This document shows, in pieces, positions 1 to 6,077 of a stretch of 8,432 nucleotides of DNA (within the stretch, counting starts at the first letter, position 1; every line of letters starts with the position of its first letter). The stretch is from contig NZ_JNIV01000144.1 of assembly GCF_000701405.1 (NCBI RefSeq), positions 1-8,432 of the forward strand, in the 5' to 3' direction. A program made the position numbers and the translations under genes. The notes under the pieces are model-generated. The model made no database searches, was not told the DNA's origin, and was given only the letters and a program-made list of their open reading frames with translations. The DNA comes from Deinococcus marmoris DSM 12784. Lineage in GTDB: Bacteria > Deinococcota > Deinococci > Deinococcales > Deinococcaceae.

Positions 1-10
1 ACCATTTTGG

Positions 11-86
11 GACTTTGAACATCTCCAAATGGTTTCAGGCGGCGCTGAGATTTCTCTCAGCGCCGCCTGAAAAAATGGACAAAGTC
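11..86 (-). terminator. Strong hairpin after the membrane-protein gene; terminator-like
   Basis: An 18-bp perfect inverted repeat (33-50 with 55-72) encloses a 4-nt loop, which reads GAAA (a GNRA tetraloop) in the minus-strand RNA. It begins 18 nt past the TAA stop of the minus-strand gene ending at 91, where a terminator or 3' stabilising hairpin is expected. An outer 7-bp repeat (11-17 with 80-86) brackets it. It is not a textbook intrinsic terminator: on the minus strand the T-run lies before the stem, and only a short ATTT follows it. A transcription-ending or mRNA-protecting role is inferred from position and stem strength. Confidence 0.6.
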
Positions 87-90
87 GAAC

Positions 91-528
91 TTAGCCCTCC
101 GCGCCCAGCTCACGCACCCAGCCGGGCAAGCGCACCCAGACGACAGCGTGCACGGCTGCCCCCAGCACCAGAAACAGCGCCGCCGCCTGCCACTGGGACA
201 GTGTGGCGCAGGCCAGCAGCAGCGGCACGCCCGGCGCAGTGGCCGCCTGAATCGCACCCGTCAGGGCGGCCTGCCGGGCAGGTAACTCGGCGTTGTTGGC
301 GGCGGTGCGGGCCAGCCGCAGGGCCAGCAGCGCCAGTGCCAGCGCCAGCGTCAGCAGCGCCAGCACGGCAGCGAAGGGAACCGCAACCGGACGGGTCAGC
401 AGCAACGCCACGCCCAGCACGACGCCGGGCAGGGCCAGCGCCGCCAGCCCCAGCAGGTAAGCGCGGCGGGCAGCGCGGATCAGTCCGGCGCGGTCAGAGC
501 GCATGTCACGCACAAAAGCGGCCAGCAT
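91..528 (-). CDS. Small four-helix integral membrane protein, function unknown
   Basis: This 145-residue protein is almost entirely hydrophobic, with four likely transmembrane helices at about 24-44, 48-70, 90-109 and 112-131. The N-terminus is short and basic (several Arg between residues 7 and 22), which suggests a cytoplasmic start, and the tail is short and polar. I recognise no catalytic motif or named family. The ATG lies 5 nt after the stop of the upstream ygfZ-like gene, so the two are almost certainly one transcript. There is no obvious Shine-Dalgarno, and translation may depend on coupling. A second in-frame Met at residue 9 is an alternative start. A strong hairpin follows the stop codon. 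The gene is well supported by its clean hydrophobic pattern and operon position; a role in transport or membrane organisation would be a guess. Confidence 0.8.
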   Translation of the reverse strand: MLAAFVRDMRSDRAGLIRAARRAYLLGLAALALPGVVLGVALLLTRPVAVPFAAVLALLTLALALALLALRLARTAANNAELPARQAALTGAIQAATAPGVPLLLACATLSQWQAAALFLVLGAAVHAVVWVRLPGWVRELGAEG

Positions 529-533
529 ACGGT

Positions 534-1406
534 TCAGGTCTGGGCGGTCAGGGATTGCACGCGGGCCGGGGTGCCGCCCACCTCCACCTCCGCACTTTCG
601 GGCAGGTCCTTGCGGAGACGGGCCAGACCCAGGCCACCAGCGTTCAGACCCGCCTGCCCCACCACTTTCCCGGCGTGGGTCACGTCCGCGCCCACGGCCC
701 AGCCTTCCCCGGCCAGTTGGCCCAGGTGATAGCGGGTCTGCCCGCGCGCCTCCAGCCGGGCCATGATCTCCTGGCCCACGTAGCAGCCCTTGCGGTAGCT
801 GATGGCGGGCAGTGGGCCGCCCACATCCAGCCCAACTTCCTGCGGCAGCACGCCCAGAAAACCGTCGCGGGCAATGTCGGGAATCCCGGCGCGGATGCGG
901 GCGCTGTCCAGCGTATCCAGCGGGGCTTCCTCGCCGCCCAGGGCAGCCAGCACCTCTGCCTCATGCCGGGTGAGGTAATGCAGGTCCACCCCTGGCGTCC
1001 CGGTGCGGTTCACGCGCCCGGCCAGGACCACACCGCCGCCCAGCTCGAAACTTTGTGCATCGGGGCCGTCCACAGTCCAGCCCGGCACCCCGTCGGCCTC
1101 CCAGACATGCACCGTACCCAGGGTCTCCGACACGTCCTGGACCTCCACCTGATCGAAGATGATGTAGCGCTTCAGGCGGGCCAGCAGCGGCGCGGCCTGT
1201 CCGGCGTCCAGATGCAGATACACGTCGTCGGCGCGCTTGTAGGCCCGCGCGAACTGCTCGGTCTGGCCGCGCACGTTCAGAAAGGCGCAGGCCACCATGC
1301 CGGGAGTCGCTGCGCCGCGCAGATTGCCAGTCATCTGCCCCTGCACGAAGTCCACGCGGTCCGCGCCCGTCACGCGCAGGCCAGCCGAAGGAAGAAGAGT
1401 CCACAT
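534..1406 (-). CDS. ygfZ: YgfZ/GcvT-fold folate-binding protein (Fe-S cluster assembly/repair family)
   Basis: The 290-residue product carries the YgfZ signature K-G-C-Y-x-G-Q-E at residues 206-213, followed by the usual helix start ([10 protein letters not shown]), and has the GcvT-like N-terminal region ([10 protein letters not shown], 20-29; FLNVRGQ, 42-48). YgfZ proteins are paralogues of the glycine-cleavage T protein that bind folate and support Fe-S enzymes such as the tRNA-modifying MiaB. They act in the cytoplasm and are not aminomethyltransferases. Cys208 is the conserved cysteine of the signature. The length is typical for bacterial members. The ATG at 1406 has no Shine-Dalgarno but sits 7 nt after a TACCCT box, consistent with a leaderless mRNA. 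It is followed 5 nt later by a small membrane-protein gene. Family assignment is firm; the exact client enzymes are not visible. Confidence 0.92.
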   Translation of the reverse strand: MWTLLPSAGLRVTGADRVDFVQGQMTGNLRGAATPGMVACAFLNVRGQTEQFARAYKRADDVYLHLDAGQAAPLLARLKRYIIFDQVEVQDVSETLGTVHVWEADGVPGWTVDGPDAQSFELGGGVVLAGRVNRTGTPGVDLHYLTRHEAEVLAALGGEEAPLDTLDSARIRAGIPDIARDGFLGVLPQEVGLDVGGPLPAISYRKGCYVGQEIMARLEARGQTRYHLGQLAGEGWAVGADVTHAGKVVGQAGLNAGGLGLARLRKDLPESAEVEVGGTPARVQSLTAQT

Positions 1407-1413
1407 GGGGTTC

Positions 1414-1419
1414 AGGGTA
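1414..1419 (-). promoter_or_regulatory. Predicted -10 box (TACCCT) of the ygfZ-like gene
   Basis: TACCCT on the minus strand ends 7 nt before the ATG at 1406, which would place the transcription start at or next to the start codon. No convincing -35 is visible. The box overlaps a 6-bp inverted repeat (GGTTCA 1409-1414 with TGAACC 1422-1427). The call rests mainly on the same arrangement recurring before four other genes in this window. Confidence 0.45.
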
Positions 1420-1420
1420 C

Positions 1421-1560
1421 GTGAACCGGGAAGGAAGGATTGGGGGAAAGACGTGTGACCGTCCCGCCCAGACCGCCCCGCTCGGGTGCCAGCCTGTGCC
1501 AGATGAAGGCCAATAGAGATTTACATCGCCGTCAGATGGCAGTTGCTGTTCCCGGTTCAC
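1421..1560. repeat. Intergenic segment bounded by 12-bp perfect inverted repeats
   Basis: GTGAACCGGGAA at 1421-1432 is the exact reverse complement of 1549-1560. The 140-bp segment lies inside the 187-bp gap between the hemA stop and the ygfZ start. No flanking direct repeat is evident next to the arms, so a small inserted element is possible but not proven. The left arm shares TGAACC with the palindrome over the ygfZ -10 box, so that hexamer could pair with either GGTTCA copy (1409-1414 or 1554-1559). Confidence 0.5.
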
Positions 1561-1593
1561 CCAGATTTGTCTTTAATTCATCTCAAGCACGTA

Positions 1594-2697
1594 TCAGTCG
1601 CTCGCCACGGCCAGCACGCGCCCCGCCCGGTGAAGCTGTGCTGCGCGCGTCAGATACCAGCGGCTCAGGTCCGAGGCGGCCTCGCGGATGATGGCCCCGG
1701 CCTGCGGCAAGGCGGCGCGTCGGCCCTGAAGGTTGTGGTGGACCACGGCGGTCAGGTCATCCAGATTGAGCAGATGCGCGCCCGGGACGTCGGCGATGTT
1801 CGGGTCCAGGATGCGCGGCACGCTGATGTCGATCAGGAACATGGGGCGGTCCCCCCGTGCGGCCAGGGCGGCGGCCACGGCCTCCCCGTTCAGCACGTAA
1901 TGCGGCGCGGCGCTGGAAGCGATCACCACATCGGCCTCCGGCAGCGCTTCGTGCAGGTATTCGGCGGCGCAGACCCGGCCCCCCAGTTTGGCGGCAAGCT
2001 GGCGGGCGCGTTCGGCGGTGCGGTTGACCACGATCACGTCCTCAATGCCAGCGGCGCGCAGGTGGATCAGGGTCAGCTCGGCGGTCTCGCCCGCGCCGAT
2101 GATCAGGGCGGTGCGGCCCGCAAGCCCGCCCAGCGCCAGTTCCGCCAGCTCCACGGCGGCGCTGGACACGCTGACCACGCTGTCGCTGAGGCCAGTCTCG
2201 GTGCGGACCCGCTTCCCGGCGGCCAGCGCGCCCTGGGCAATCTTGTTCAGCAGCGCCCCGCTCAGGCCCCGCGCGCTGGCGGCCTGCCAGGCACGTTTGA
2301 CCTGTCCCTGAATCTGGGTTTCGCCGATGATCAGACTGTCCAGGCCGGCAGCAACGCGGTACAGGTGGGTCACGGCTTCCTCGCCGGAGTAGCTGTAGAG
2401 GTGGTCTTCCAGATCATGGCCCCAGGCCCCCTGAAATGCGGCCAGCGGATCGCCCGTCAGTCCGGCAAGGTAGACCTCGGTACGGTTGCAGGTGGCCAGC
2501 AGCATGACCTCGCGGGCGTGGCGGGACAGGTGCGAGAGCAGCGCGTCTTCCTCGCCAGCACGCACGGCAGCGCGTTCACGGACCTCCACAGGCGCGGTGT
2601 GGTGATTCAGGCCCACCACCACAAAGTCCAGCGGACCGGGGGCGGGCAGCGGCGAGCGGGCCACGAAACGCCGCGCGGTGGGGCAGGCCAGCGTCAT
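1594..2697 (-). CDS. hemA: Glutamyl-tRNA reductase, short C-terminus
   Basis: HemA reduces glutamyl-tRNA(Glu) with NADPH to glutamate-1-semialdehyde, the committed step of C5-pathway tetrapyrrole synthesis in the cytoplasm. Visible motifs are [14 protein letters not shown] (28-41), the catalytic cysteine in ATCNRTEVY (Cys70), the conserved [14 protein letters not shown] (121-134), the NADPH-binding [11 protein letters not shown] (198-208) with VVNRT (223-227), and [11 protein letters not shown] (290-300). At 367 residues it is roughly 50 shorter than typical HemA (about 415-420). It stops soon after HNLQGRR, so most of the C-terminal dimerisation bundle is missing. The ATG overlaps the upstream gene's TGA (ATGA, 2694-2697), which favours this start and translational coupling, although it adds about 20 residues before the conserved N-terminus. 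Activity is expected because all catalytic-domain and NADPH-domain motifs are intact. Confidence 0.95.
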   Translation of the reverse strand: MTLACPTARRFVARSPLPAPGPLDFVVVGLNHHTAPVEVRERAAVRAGEEDALLSHLSRHAREVMLLATCNRTEVYLAGLTGDPLAAFQGAWGHDLEDHLYSYSGEEAVTHLYRVAAGLDSLIIGETQIQGQVKRAWQAASARGLSGALLNKIAQGALAAGKRVRTETGLSDSVVSVSSAAVELAELALGGLAGRTALIIGAGETAELTLIHLRAAGIEDVIVVNRTAERARQLAAKLGGRVCAAEYLHEALPEADVVIASSAAPHYVLNGEAVAAALAARGDRPMFLIDISVPRILDPNIADVPGAHLLNLDDLTAVVHHNLQGRRAALPQAGAIIREAASDLSRWYLTRAAQLHRAGRVLAVASD

Positions 2698-3254
2698 GCC
2701 GGACCTCCCAGCGCGGCCTGAATCTCGGTTCTCAGGCCCTGCATGGCGATCTCGCGGCCCGGTCCATCCAGCAGCAGGGCCTGTTCGCGCGCCGCCGTCC
2801 AGCCGTCGATCTGGGCTTCATGCGGCAGCAGGGCGGCAATCCGGCGGGTCAGCGCCTGCGCCAGCATCGGCAACTCGCGCCCGGTGTTCACGGCCACCTG
2901 CACCCCCGCGCGCTGGGCCGTGGCCGCGAAACGCAGGTTGCCCCCATCCGCCTCTCCAGCGTGGTTGACCAGTGCGCCGATCTGGCGGGCCTCGGTCACC
3001 ACGGCGTCGTTGATCTCGGGGCAGTCCGTCGCCGCCACCACCACACGCGCGCCAGCCAGATCGCCCGCGCGGTAGCCACGTTGCTCTGAGACGGCGGGCA
3101 GGTCCAGCAACTCCGCACGAATTTCCGGCGCGATCACGGTCACGTTCAGTCCAGCGTCCAGCAGTATGCGGGTGCGGCGCAGGGCCACCGCGCCGCCGCC
3201 GATGACCACGGCGCGCTCATTGCTCAGATTCAGGAAGACGGGCAACAGACTCAC
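2694..3254 (-). CDS. Precorrin-2 dehydrogenase / siroheme synthase N-terminal domain homologue (CysG-N/Met8 type)
   Basis: Members of this family oxidise precorrin-2 to sirohydrochlorin with NAD and may insert iron to give siroheme. The 186-residue protein matches the domain from its start: LPVFLNL (4-10), the NAD-binding [12 protein letters not shown] (16-27), TVIAPE (39-44), VVVAATD (71-77), ALVN (94-97) and [19 protein letters not shown] (121-139). It is a stand-alone domain without the SAM-dependent methyltransferase half of CysG. The start is GTG at 3254, 7 nt after a TAAACT box. It overlaps hemA by 4 nt, tying the siroheme branch to 5-aminolevulinate supply. The family's NVVD motif reads NHAG here (97-100), so the catalytic Asp is not at its usual place. 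Family membership is firm, activity less so. Confidence 0.85.
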   Translation of the reverse strand: MSLLPVFLNLSNERAVVIGGGAVALRRTRILLDAGLNVTVIAPEIRAELLDLPAVSEQRGYRAGDLAGARVVVAATDCPEINDAVVTEARQIGALVNHAGEADGGNLRFAATAQRAGVQVAVNTGRELPMLAQALTRRIAALLPHEAQIDGWTAAREQALLLDGPGREIAMQGLRTEIQAALGGPA

Positions 3255-3261
3255 AGGGCGC

Positions 3262-3267
3262 AGTTTA
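3262..3267 (-). promoter_or_regulatory. Predicted -10 box (TAAACT) of the siroheme-synthase-like/hemA operon
   Basis: TAAACT ends 7 nt before the GTG start at 3254, giving a predicted leaderless transcript. The box exactly fills the loop of a 5-bp inverted repeat, GGCGC (3257-3261) and GCGCC (3268-3272), which could act as an operator or merely be chance in GC-rich DNA. No good -35 is seen at the usual spacing. Confidence 0.5.
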
Positions 3268-3340
3268 GCGCCACAACGGCGGGTCAGGCGTCCCAGACCG
3301 AACGGTCAGAAGGGCGGCCAGGACGCAATTCCAGCCCATC

Positions 3341-3916
3341 TCAAGCCTGCTTCCCCGATGCCTGCGAAGCCAGCACCGCAGGGTCCCCATCCTCGGGATG
3401 GGCATCGTCGTACAGGGCCGAATAATGCTCGCCCAGACCCACCAGAAAATCCATTTCCTCGCGCGTGGTCTGTGCGCTCAGCCGGGTCTCGAAGCTGAGC
3501 AGCAGCGCCGCGTAGGCCAGCGAGGCCGAGCCTGCCACCGCCAGCAGCACGGGCAGCACGTCCGACAGCCCTCCCAGCAGCGCCGCCCCCAGCAACGCAG
3601 AGCCGCCGATCAGGATACTGGTCAGCACCAGCAGGGCCACGGCCAGATACAGCGCCGTCATGGCCCGCACCAGCAGCCGCGTTCGCCGGGCCAGACGCGG
3701 CAACTGCCGCACGATCATCCGTTTTTCCTGGCGGGCGCGGGGTTCCTGCTGGCCCTCCGCCGACACAAGCAGGCGAAAACGCGCGGTCAGGTGCCTCACC
3801 CGGTCCGTGGCCCGCCCCACCCGCGTACTGGTACTCAGGATCAGCGTGCCCGCCCCACTGATCAGGACGGCGGGCGTGATCATGGCGCTCAGGACGCTCA
3901 GGCTGGTGTCGGCCAT
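3341..3916 (-). CDS. DUF2721 family membrane protein
   Basis: The 191-residue protein has the DUF2721 pattern: an N-terminal hydrophobic stretch (LSAMITPAVLISGAGTLILST, about 9-29), followed at once by the conserved STRVGRATDRVRHL (30-43), a basic soluble loop (50-85), then two more transmembrane helices at about 88-108 and 122-142, and an acidic C-terminal tail. DUF2721 proteins are widespread and uncharacterised; the polar loop and tail are probably on the same membrane face. The ATG at 3916 has no Shine-Dalgarno but lies 6 nt after TAGCCT, consistent with its own leaderless promoter. It is divergent from the secreted-protein gene at 4143 and ends 86 bp before the siroheme-synthase-like gene. 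No function can be inferred from the neighbours. Confidence 0.88.
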   Translation of the reverse strand: MADTSLSVLSAMITPAVLISGAGTLILSTSTRVGRATDRVRHLTARFRLLVSAEGQQEPRARQEKRMIVRQLPRLARRTRLLVRAMTALYLAVALLVLTSILIGGSALLGAALLGGLSDVLPVLLAVAGSASLAYAALLLSFETRLSAQTTREEMDFLVGLGEHYSALYDDAHPEDGDPAVLASQASGKQA

Positions 3917-3922
3917 GTGGGC

Positions 3923-3928
3923 AGGCTA
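3923..3928 (-). promoter_or_regulatory. Predicted -10 box (TAGCCT) of the DUF2721 gene
   Basis: TAGCCT ends 6 nt before the ATG at 3916, so the predicted mRNA is leaderless. The box lies inside the 12-mer GCGCTAGCCTGC (minus strand, 3921-3932), which recurs exactly upstream of the gene starting at 7934. No strong -35 is apparent. Confidence 0.45.
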
Positions 3929-4130
3929 GCGCGTGTGGCGCGGCCCGACTTCGCCAATTCTGCACACTGCGGCCCAGGCAGAGGTCCGCACCCGTACCTG
4001 AGGGCATTTCTACCATTCCAGCGCATTCGCAAAATCTGCGCTGATCCTGAACTTTGCCTGCACAGCTCGGGCGGACACTGATCTCAGAAGCGGGAAGCAG
4101 AAGGCCACCGGGCCACACCCGCAACCCACG

Positions 4131-4135
4131 AGGAG
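4131..4135 (+). promoter_or_regulatory. Ribosome binding site of the secreted-protein gene
   Basis: AGGAG lies 7 nt before the ATG at 4143. It is a canonical Shine-Dalgarno and fixes this start. It contrasts with the predicted leaderless starts of the minus-strand genes, so this gene must be transcribed with a leader. I could not place its promoter with confidence in 3930-4130. Confidence 0.85.
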
Positions 4136-4142
4136 AACCACC

Positions 4143-4565
4143 ATGAAAAAGAGCATCCTGTCCGCCGCATTCAGCCTGAGCCTGATTCTTGTCCCCGCTG
4201 TCCTGACCACCGCTCTTGCCGCCCCCACGGCGGTGCGGGTCACCGCCAGCGACAGCAGCGGCGACCTGAGCTACCCGGCGCTGTACACCGAAAGCTCGTG
4301 GATGTCGCTGGCCGTTCCGCTGACCGATCTGGGCGGCAGCGTCCCCGGCGACCTGAGCCTGGACGCCGGAACGCTGGCCGCCGGAACCACCATCACGCTG
4401 GACGGCGTGACCCAGACCGGCGACATGGCCCTGCTGCATGTCACGGTCAGCCGCGCGGATACGGGGGCCAGCATCAATCAGCTTGCCACCATCAACGTAA
4501 TGTCCGGCGGTCAGGTGGTGGCCGCCCTGAGCATCCCGGTGATCGGCGCGGCCAGCAGCGACTGA
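4143..4565 (+). CDS. Small secreted protein, function unknown
   Basis: The 140-residue protein opens with a clear Sec signal peptide: MKK, a hydrophobic core at about 5-23, and a cleavage site after ALA at 24-26. The mature chain of about 114 residues is rich in Ser, Thr, Gly, Val and Ala, has no cysteine, and shows the alternating hydrophobic pattern of a beta-sandwich (for example TTITLDGV, ALLHVTVS, ATINVMSGGQVVAALSIPV). It has no lipobox and no LPXTG-type anchor, so it is probably periplasmic or released. I recognise no family; an Ig-like or adhesion-type beta domain is an inference from composition only. The gene stands alone on the plus strand, with a strong ribosome binding site and an intrinsic terminator about 20 nt after its stop. 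That is a well-expressed monocistronic layout. Confidence 0.85.
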   Translation: MKKSILSAAFSLSLILVPAVLTTALAAPTAVRVTASDSSGDLSYPALYTESSWMSLAVPLTDLGGSVPGDLSLDAGTLAAGTTITLDGVTQTGDMALLHVTVSRADTGASINQLATINVMSGGQVVAALSIPVIGAASSD

Positions 4566-4587
4566 GCGCGCAAAGAGTACGGCCCCC

Positions 4588-4618
4588 AACCCCTCTCCCT
4601 CACAGGCGGGGGGTTTTT
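4588..4618 (+). terminator. Intrinsic terminator of the secreted-protein gene
   Basis: AACCCC (4588-4593) pairs with GGGGTT (4610-4615). The stem continues inward through a T-G wobble and further C-G pairs with one mismatch, closing on a 6-nt loop, and a run of five T (4614-4618) follows. It lies 22 nt after the TGA. Polarity suits the plus strand only, since the minus strand has no T-run after the stem. Confidence 0.75.
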
Positions 4619-4685
4619 CTGATGCCGGACGATGGGCGGTGCGTGTTCTCTGCTCTCACCCGCGCAGCCACAGATTTTCGAACTC

Positions 4686-5423
4686 CTAAACTTCCCCCGT
4701 CCGCGCCCGGCGTTTCTGAAAGGCCCCGGTCAGCAGCTCCGTGACGTACTCGCGGGTAAAGGGCATCCCGCTGGTCTCGGCGGCGCTGATCTCCTCGTCG
4801 CGGTTGTAGGTCAGGCGGACGTAGGTGGCGCTGTAGCCGGGGCCGGTCTCGTCGAACTCCAGAATCAGGTAGCACGGCAGGGTGCTGTCCAGCGGGTTGC
4901 CCACGCTGCCGCAGTTGATCAGCGGGCGGCCCTCCACGTCCAGCAGCAGGGCCTCGTGCATATCGGCGTAGACCAGCGCGTCGGCGTATTGCACCAGTCC
5001 GAATTGCGGATTGGGCGCAAACGCCTCGATCTGGTCCGACAGGCTGCTGTGCGGGTACAGGCGGTGAAACAGGCCCCGGCTGCTGGCGTGGACAAACCGC
5101 CACCACGCGCCGCCGAACTGTTCCTCGATGCCGTAGGGCAGGGTTTCCAGGTACGTGAGTTGATCCGGGGTCAGCTTGCTGCGCGGCCAAAGGTCCTGGG
5201 GGCGGTGACTGGCCCCGGCGACGCGGGCGTCCCAGTTGCCCTGGATCACGCGGCTGGCATACGCCTGCGTCCAGTCCAGCACTTCACGGGGGCGCGGGCC
5301 TTTGCCCACCACGTCACCCAGCACCCAGAATTCGGTAATGCCGCGCCGCGCCGCGTCCTGATGCACCGCGAGCGTGGCCGCCAGATTGGCGTGCAGGTCC
5401 GCGAGGATGGCGAGGCGTTTCAT
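4686..5423 (-). CDS. Calcineurin-like metallophosphoesterase with altered motifs
   Basis: The 245-residue protein has the two-metal phosphoesterase motif series: D-x-H in ILADLHANL (Asp9, His11), GDxxG in VLGDVVGKGP (Asp37), GN-x-D in VIQGNWDA (Asn63), VHAS (His112), and ADMH (153-156) followed by LINCGSVGNP (168-177). It resembles the YfcE-like (Metallophos_2) type, cytoplasmic, hydrolysing phosphomonoesters or diesters; the substrate cannot be told. Two motifs deviate: GNHD reads GNWD, and the metal-binding GHTH reads ADMH, keeping only the second His, with an Asp that might replace the first. The ATG at 5423 is 7 nt after TAGACT, suggesting a leaderless mRNA. It converges on the secreted-protein gene. 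Family is confident; catalytic competence is likely but unproven. Confidence 0.9.
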   Translation of the reverse strand: MKRLAILADLHANLAATLAVHQDAARRGITEFWVLGDVVGKGPRPREVLDWTQAYASRVIQGNWDARVAGASHRPQDLWPRSKLTPDQLTYLETLPYGIEEQFGGAWWRFVHASSRGLFHRLYPHSSLSDQIEAFAPNPQFGLVQYADALVYADMHEALLLDVEGRPLINCGSVGNPLDSTLPCYLILEFDETGPGYSATYVRLTYNRDEEISAAETSGMPFTREYVTELLTGAFQKRRARTGEV

Positions 5424-5430
5424 GCCCGGA

Positions 5431-5436
5431 AGTCTA
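5431..5436 (-). promoter_or_regulatory. Predicted -10 box (TAGACT) of the metallophosphoesterase gene
   Basis: TAGACT ends 7 nt before the ATG at 5423, giving a predicted leaderless transcript. It overlaps the 8-bp palindrome GTCTAGAC (5432-5439). No clear -35 is visible. Confidence 0.45.
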
Positions 5437-5539
5437 GACCACTGCGGCTGACGGCTTTCGCACAGACGGTAAGGAGGTCTTTAGGTGGCACGGAAAACGG
5501 CGTGAGCGCGCGCTTCCTTTCTACGGCTCCAGCTCTCCG

Positions 5540-6043
5540 CTACCCCAGTTCGTGGTACTGCCCCCGGAAGTACAGCAGCGGATCGTCATCGGTATAGCGG
5601 CTGTATTCCACGTAACCCAGATACAGGGTGTGGTCCCCGGCCTCAATCACCTGATGTTTGCGGCAGACCAGTTGCGCCACGCTTCCGCCGATCAGCGGCA
5701 GACCCTCGTGGGCGAACCACGGCACGGCTTCCTCCGGGCCGGGGCGTCCGGCGAAGTGGTCACTCAGGTGTTTTTGCGTGCTGCTCAGGACGTTGACGCC
5801 GAAGTGGGTCACGCTTTCCTGAGACAGCAGGGCGTACATGTGCGCCCGGTGGTCCACGCTGACCAGAATCAGCGGCGGCGTCAGGCTGACCGACACGAAG
5901 GCGCTGGCGGTCATGCCCCGGCGGGTCTCGCCGTCGGTGGCGGTGATCACGGTCACGCCGCTGGCGAAGCGTCCCAGCGTCTCGCGGAATTCCAGAGGGG
6001 TCACGCCCGCCCGCGCGCCGGAAGCCAAATCGGTGGAAGTCAT
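5540..6043 (-). CDS. Flavin reductase-like FMN-binding protein
   Basis: The 167-residue protein matches the flavin reductase-like domain of the HpaC/short-chain oxidoreductase group. It has FRETLGRFASGVTVIT (19-34), the flavin-binding stretch GMTASAFVSVSLTPPLILVSVD (43-64), FGVNVLS (81-87), AQLVC (123-127), GDHTLYLGYV (136-145) and a C-terminal PLLYFRGQYHEL (155-166). Such proteins reduce FMN or FAD with NAD(P)H, often for a two-component monooxygenase, or bind flavin for another reaction. No monooxygenase gene is nearby, so the partner is unknown. The length is normal for the family. The ATG at 6043 is 6 nt after TAAACT, consistent with a leaderless mRNA. The gene begins 34 bp after the stop of the upstream GHL10 gene, so readthrough from that gene is also possible. 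Confidence 0.92.
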   Translation of the reverse strand: MTSTDLASGARAGVTPLEFRETLGRFASGVTVITATDGETRRGMTASAFVSVSLTPPLILVSVDHRAHMYALLSQESVTHFGVNVLSSTQKHLSDHFAGRPGPEEAVPWFAHEGLPLIGGSVAQLVCRKHQVIEAGDHTLYLGYVEYSRYTDDDPLLYFRGQYHELG

Positions 6044-6049
6044 GCGCCG

Positions 6050-6055
6050 AGTTTA
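6050..6055 (-). promoter_or_regulatory. Predicted -10 box (TAAACT) of the flavin reductase gene
   Basis: TAAACT, the same hexamer as before the hemA operon, ends 6 nt before the ATG at 6043 and fits within the 34-bp gap after the GHL10 gene. It predicts a leaderless transcript. No convincing -35 is seen; any -35 would fall at or inside the 3' end of the upstream gene. Confidence 0.45.
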
Positions 6056-6077
6056 CCCGCCCATGAGCGGGGGATGC

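Noticed and set aside
15..1424. Plus-strand open frame of 469 codons antisense to ygfZ and the membrane-protein gene
   Set aside because: Low-complexity Pro/Arg/Ala/Gln/His product with no motif, lying over two well-supported minus-strand genes; typical antisense frame in GC-rich DNA.
1543..2721. Plus-strand open frame of 392 codons opposite hemA
   Set aside because: hemA on the other strand has unmistakable motifs, and the antisense product is Gly/Gln/His/Val-rich without domain features.
4021..4041. GCGCA/TGCGC inverted repeat upstream of the secreted-protein gene
   Set aside because: Only 5 bp with a long loop; expected by chance in this composition.
3306..4589. Minus-strand frame of 427 codons spanning DUF2721 and the secreted-protein gene
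   Set aside because: It runs through two genes supported by a family match or a signal peptide with ribosome site, and its product is Gly/Arg-rich with no recognisable domain.
5471..5505. Perfect AAGGAGGT on the plus strand followed 6 nt later by a GTG
   Set aside because: The frame ends after six codons (MARKTA) and the flanking genes are on the minus strand; most likely chance, though a tiny peptide cannot be excluded.
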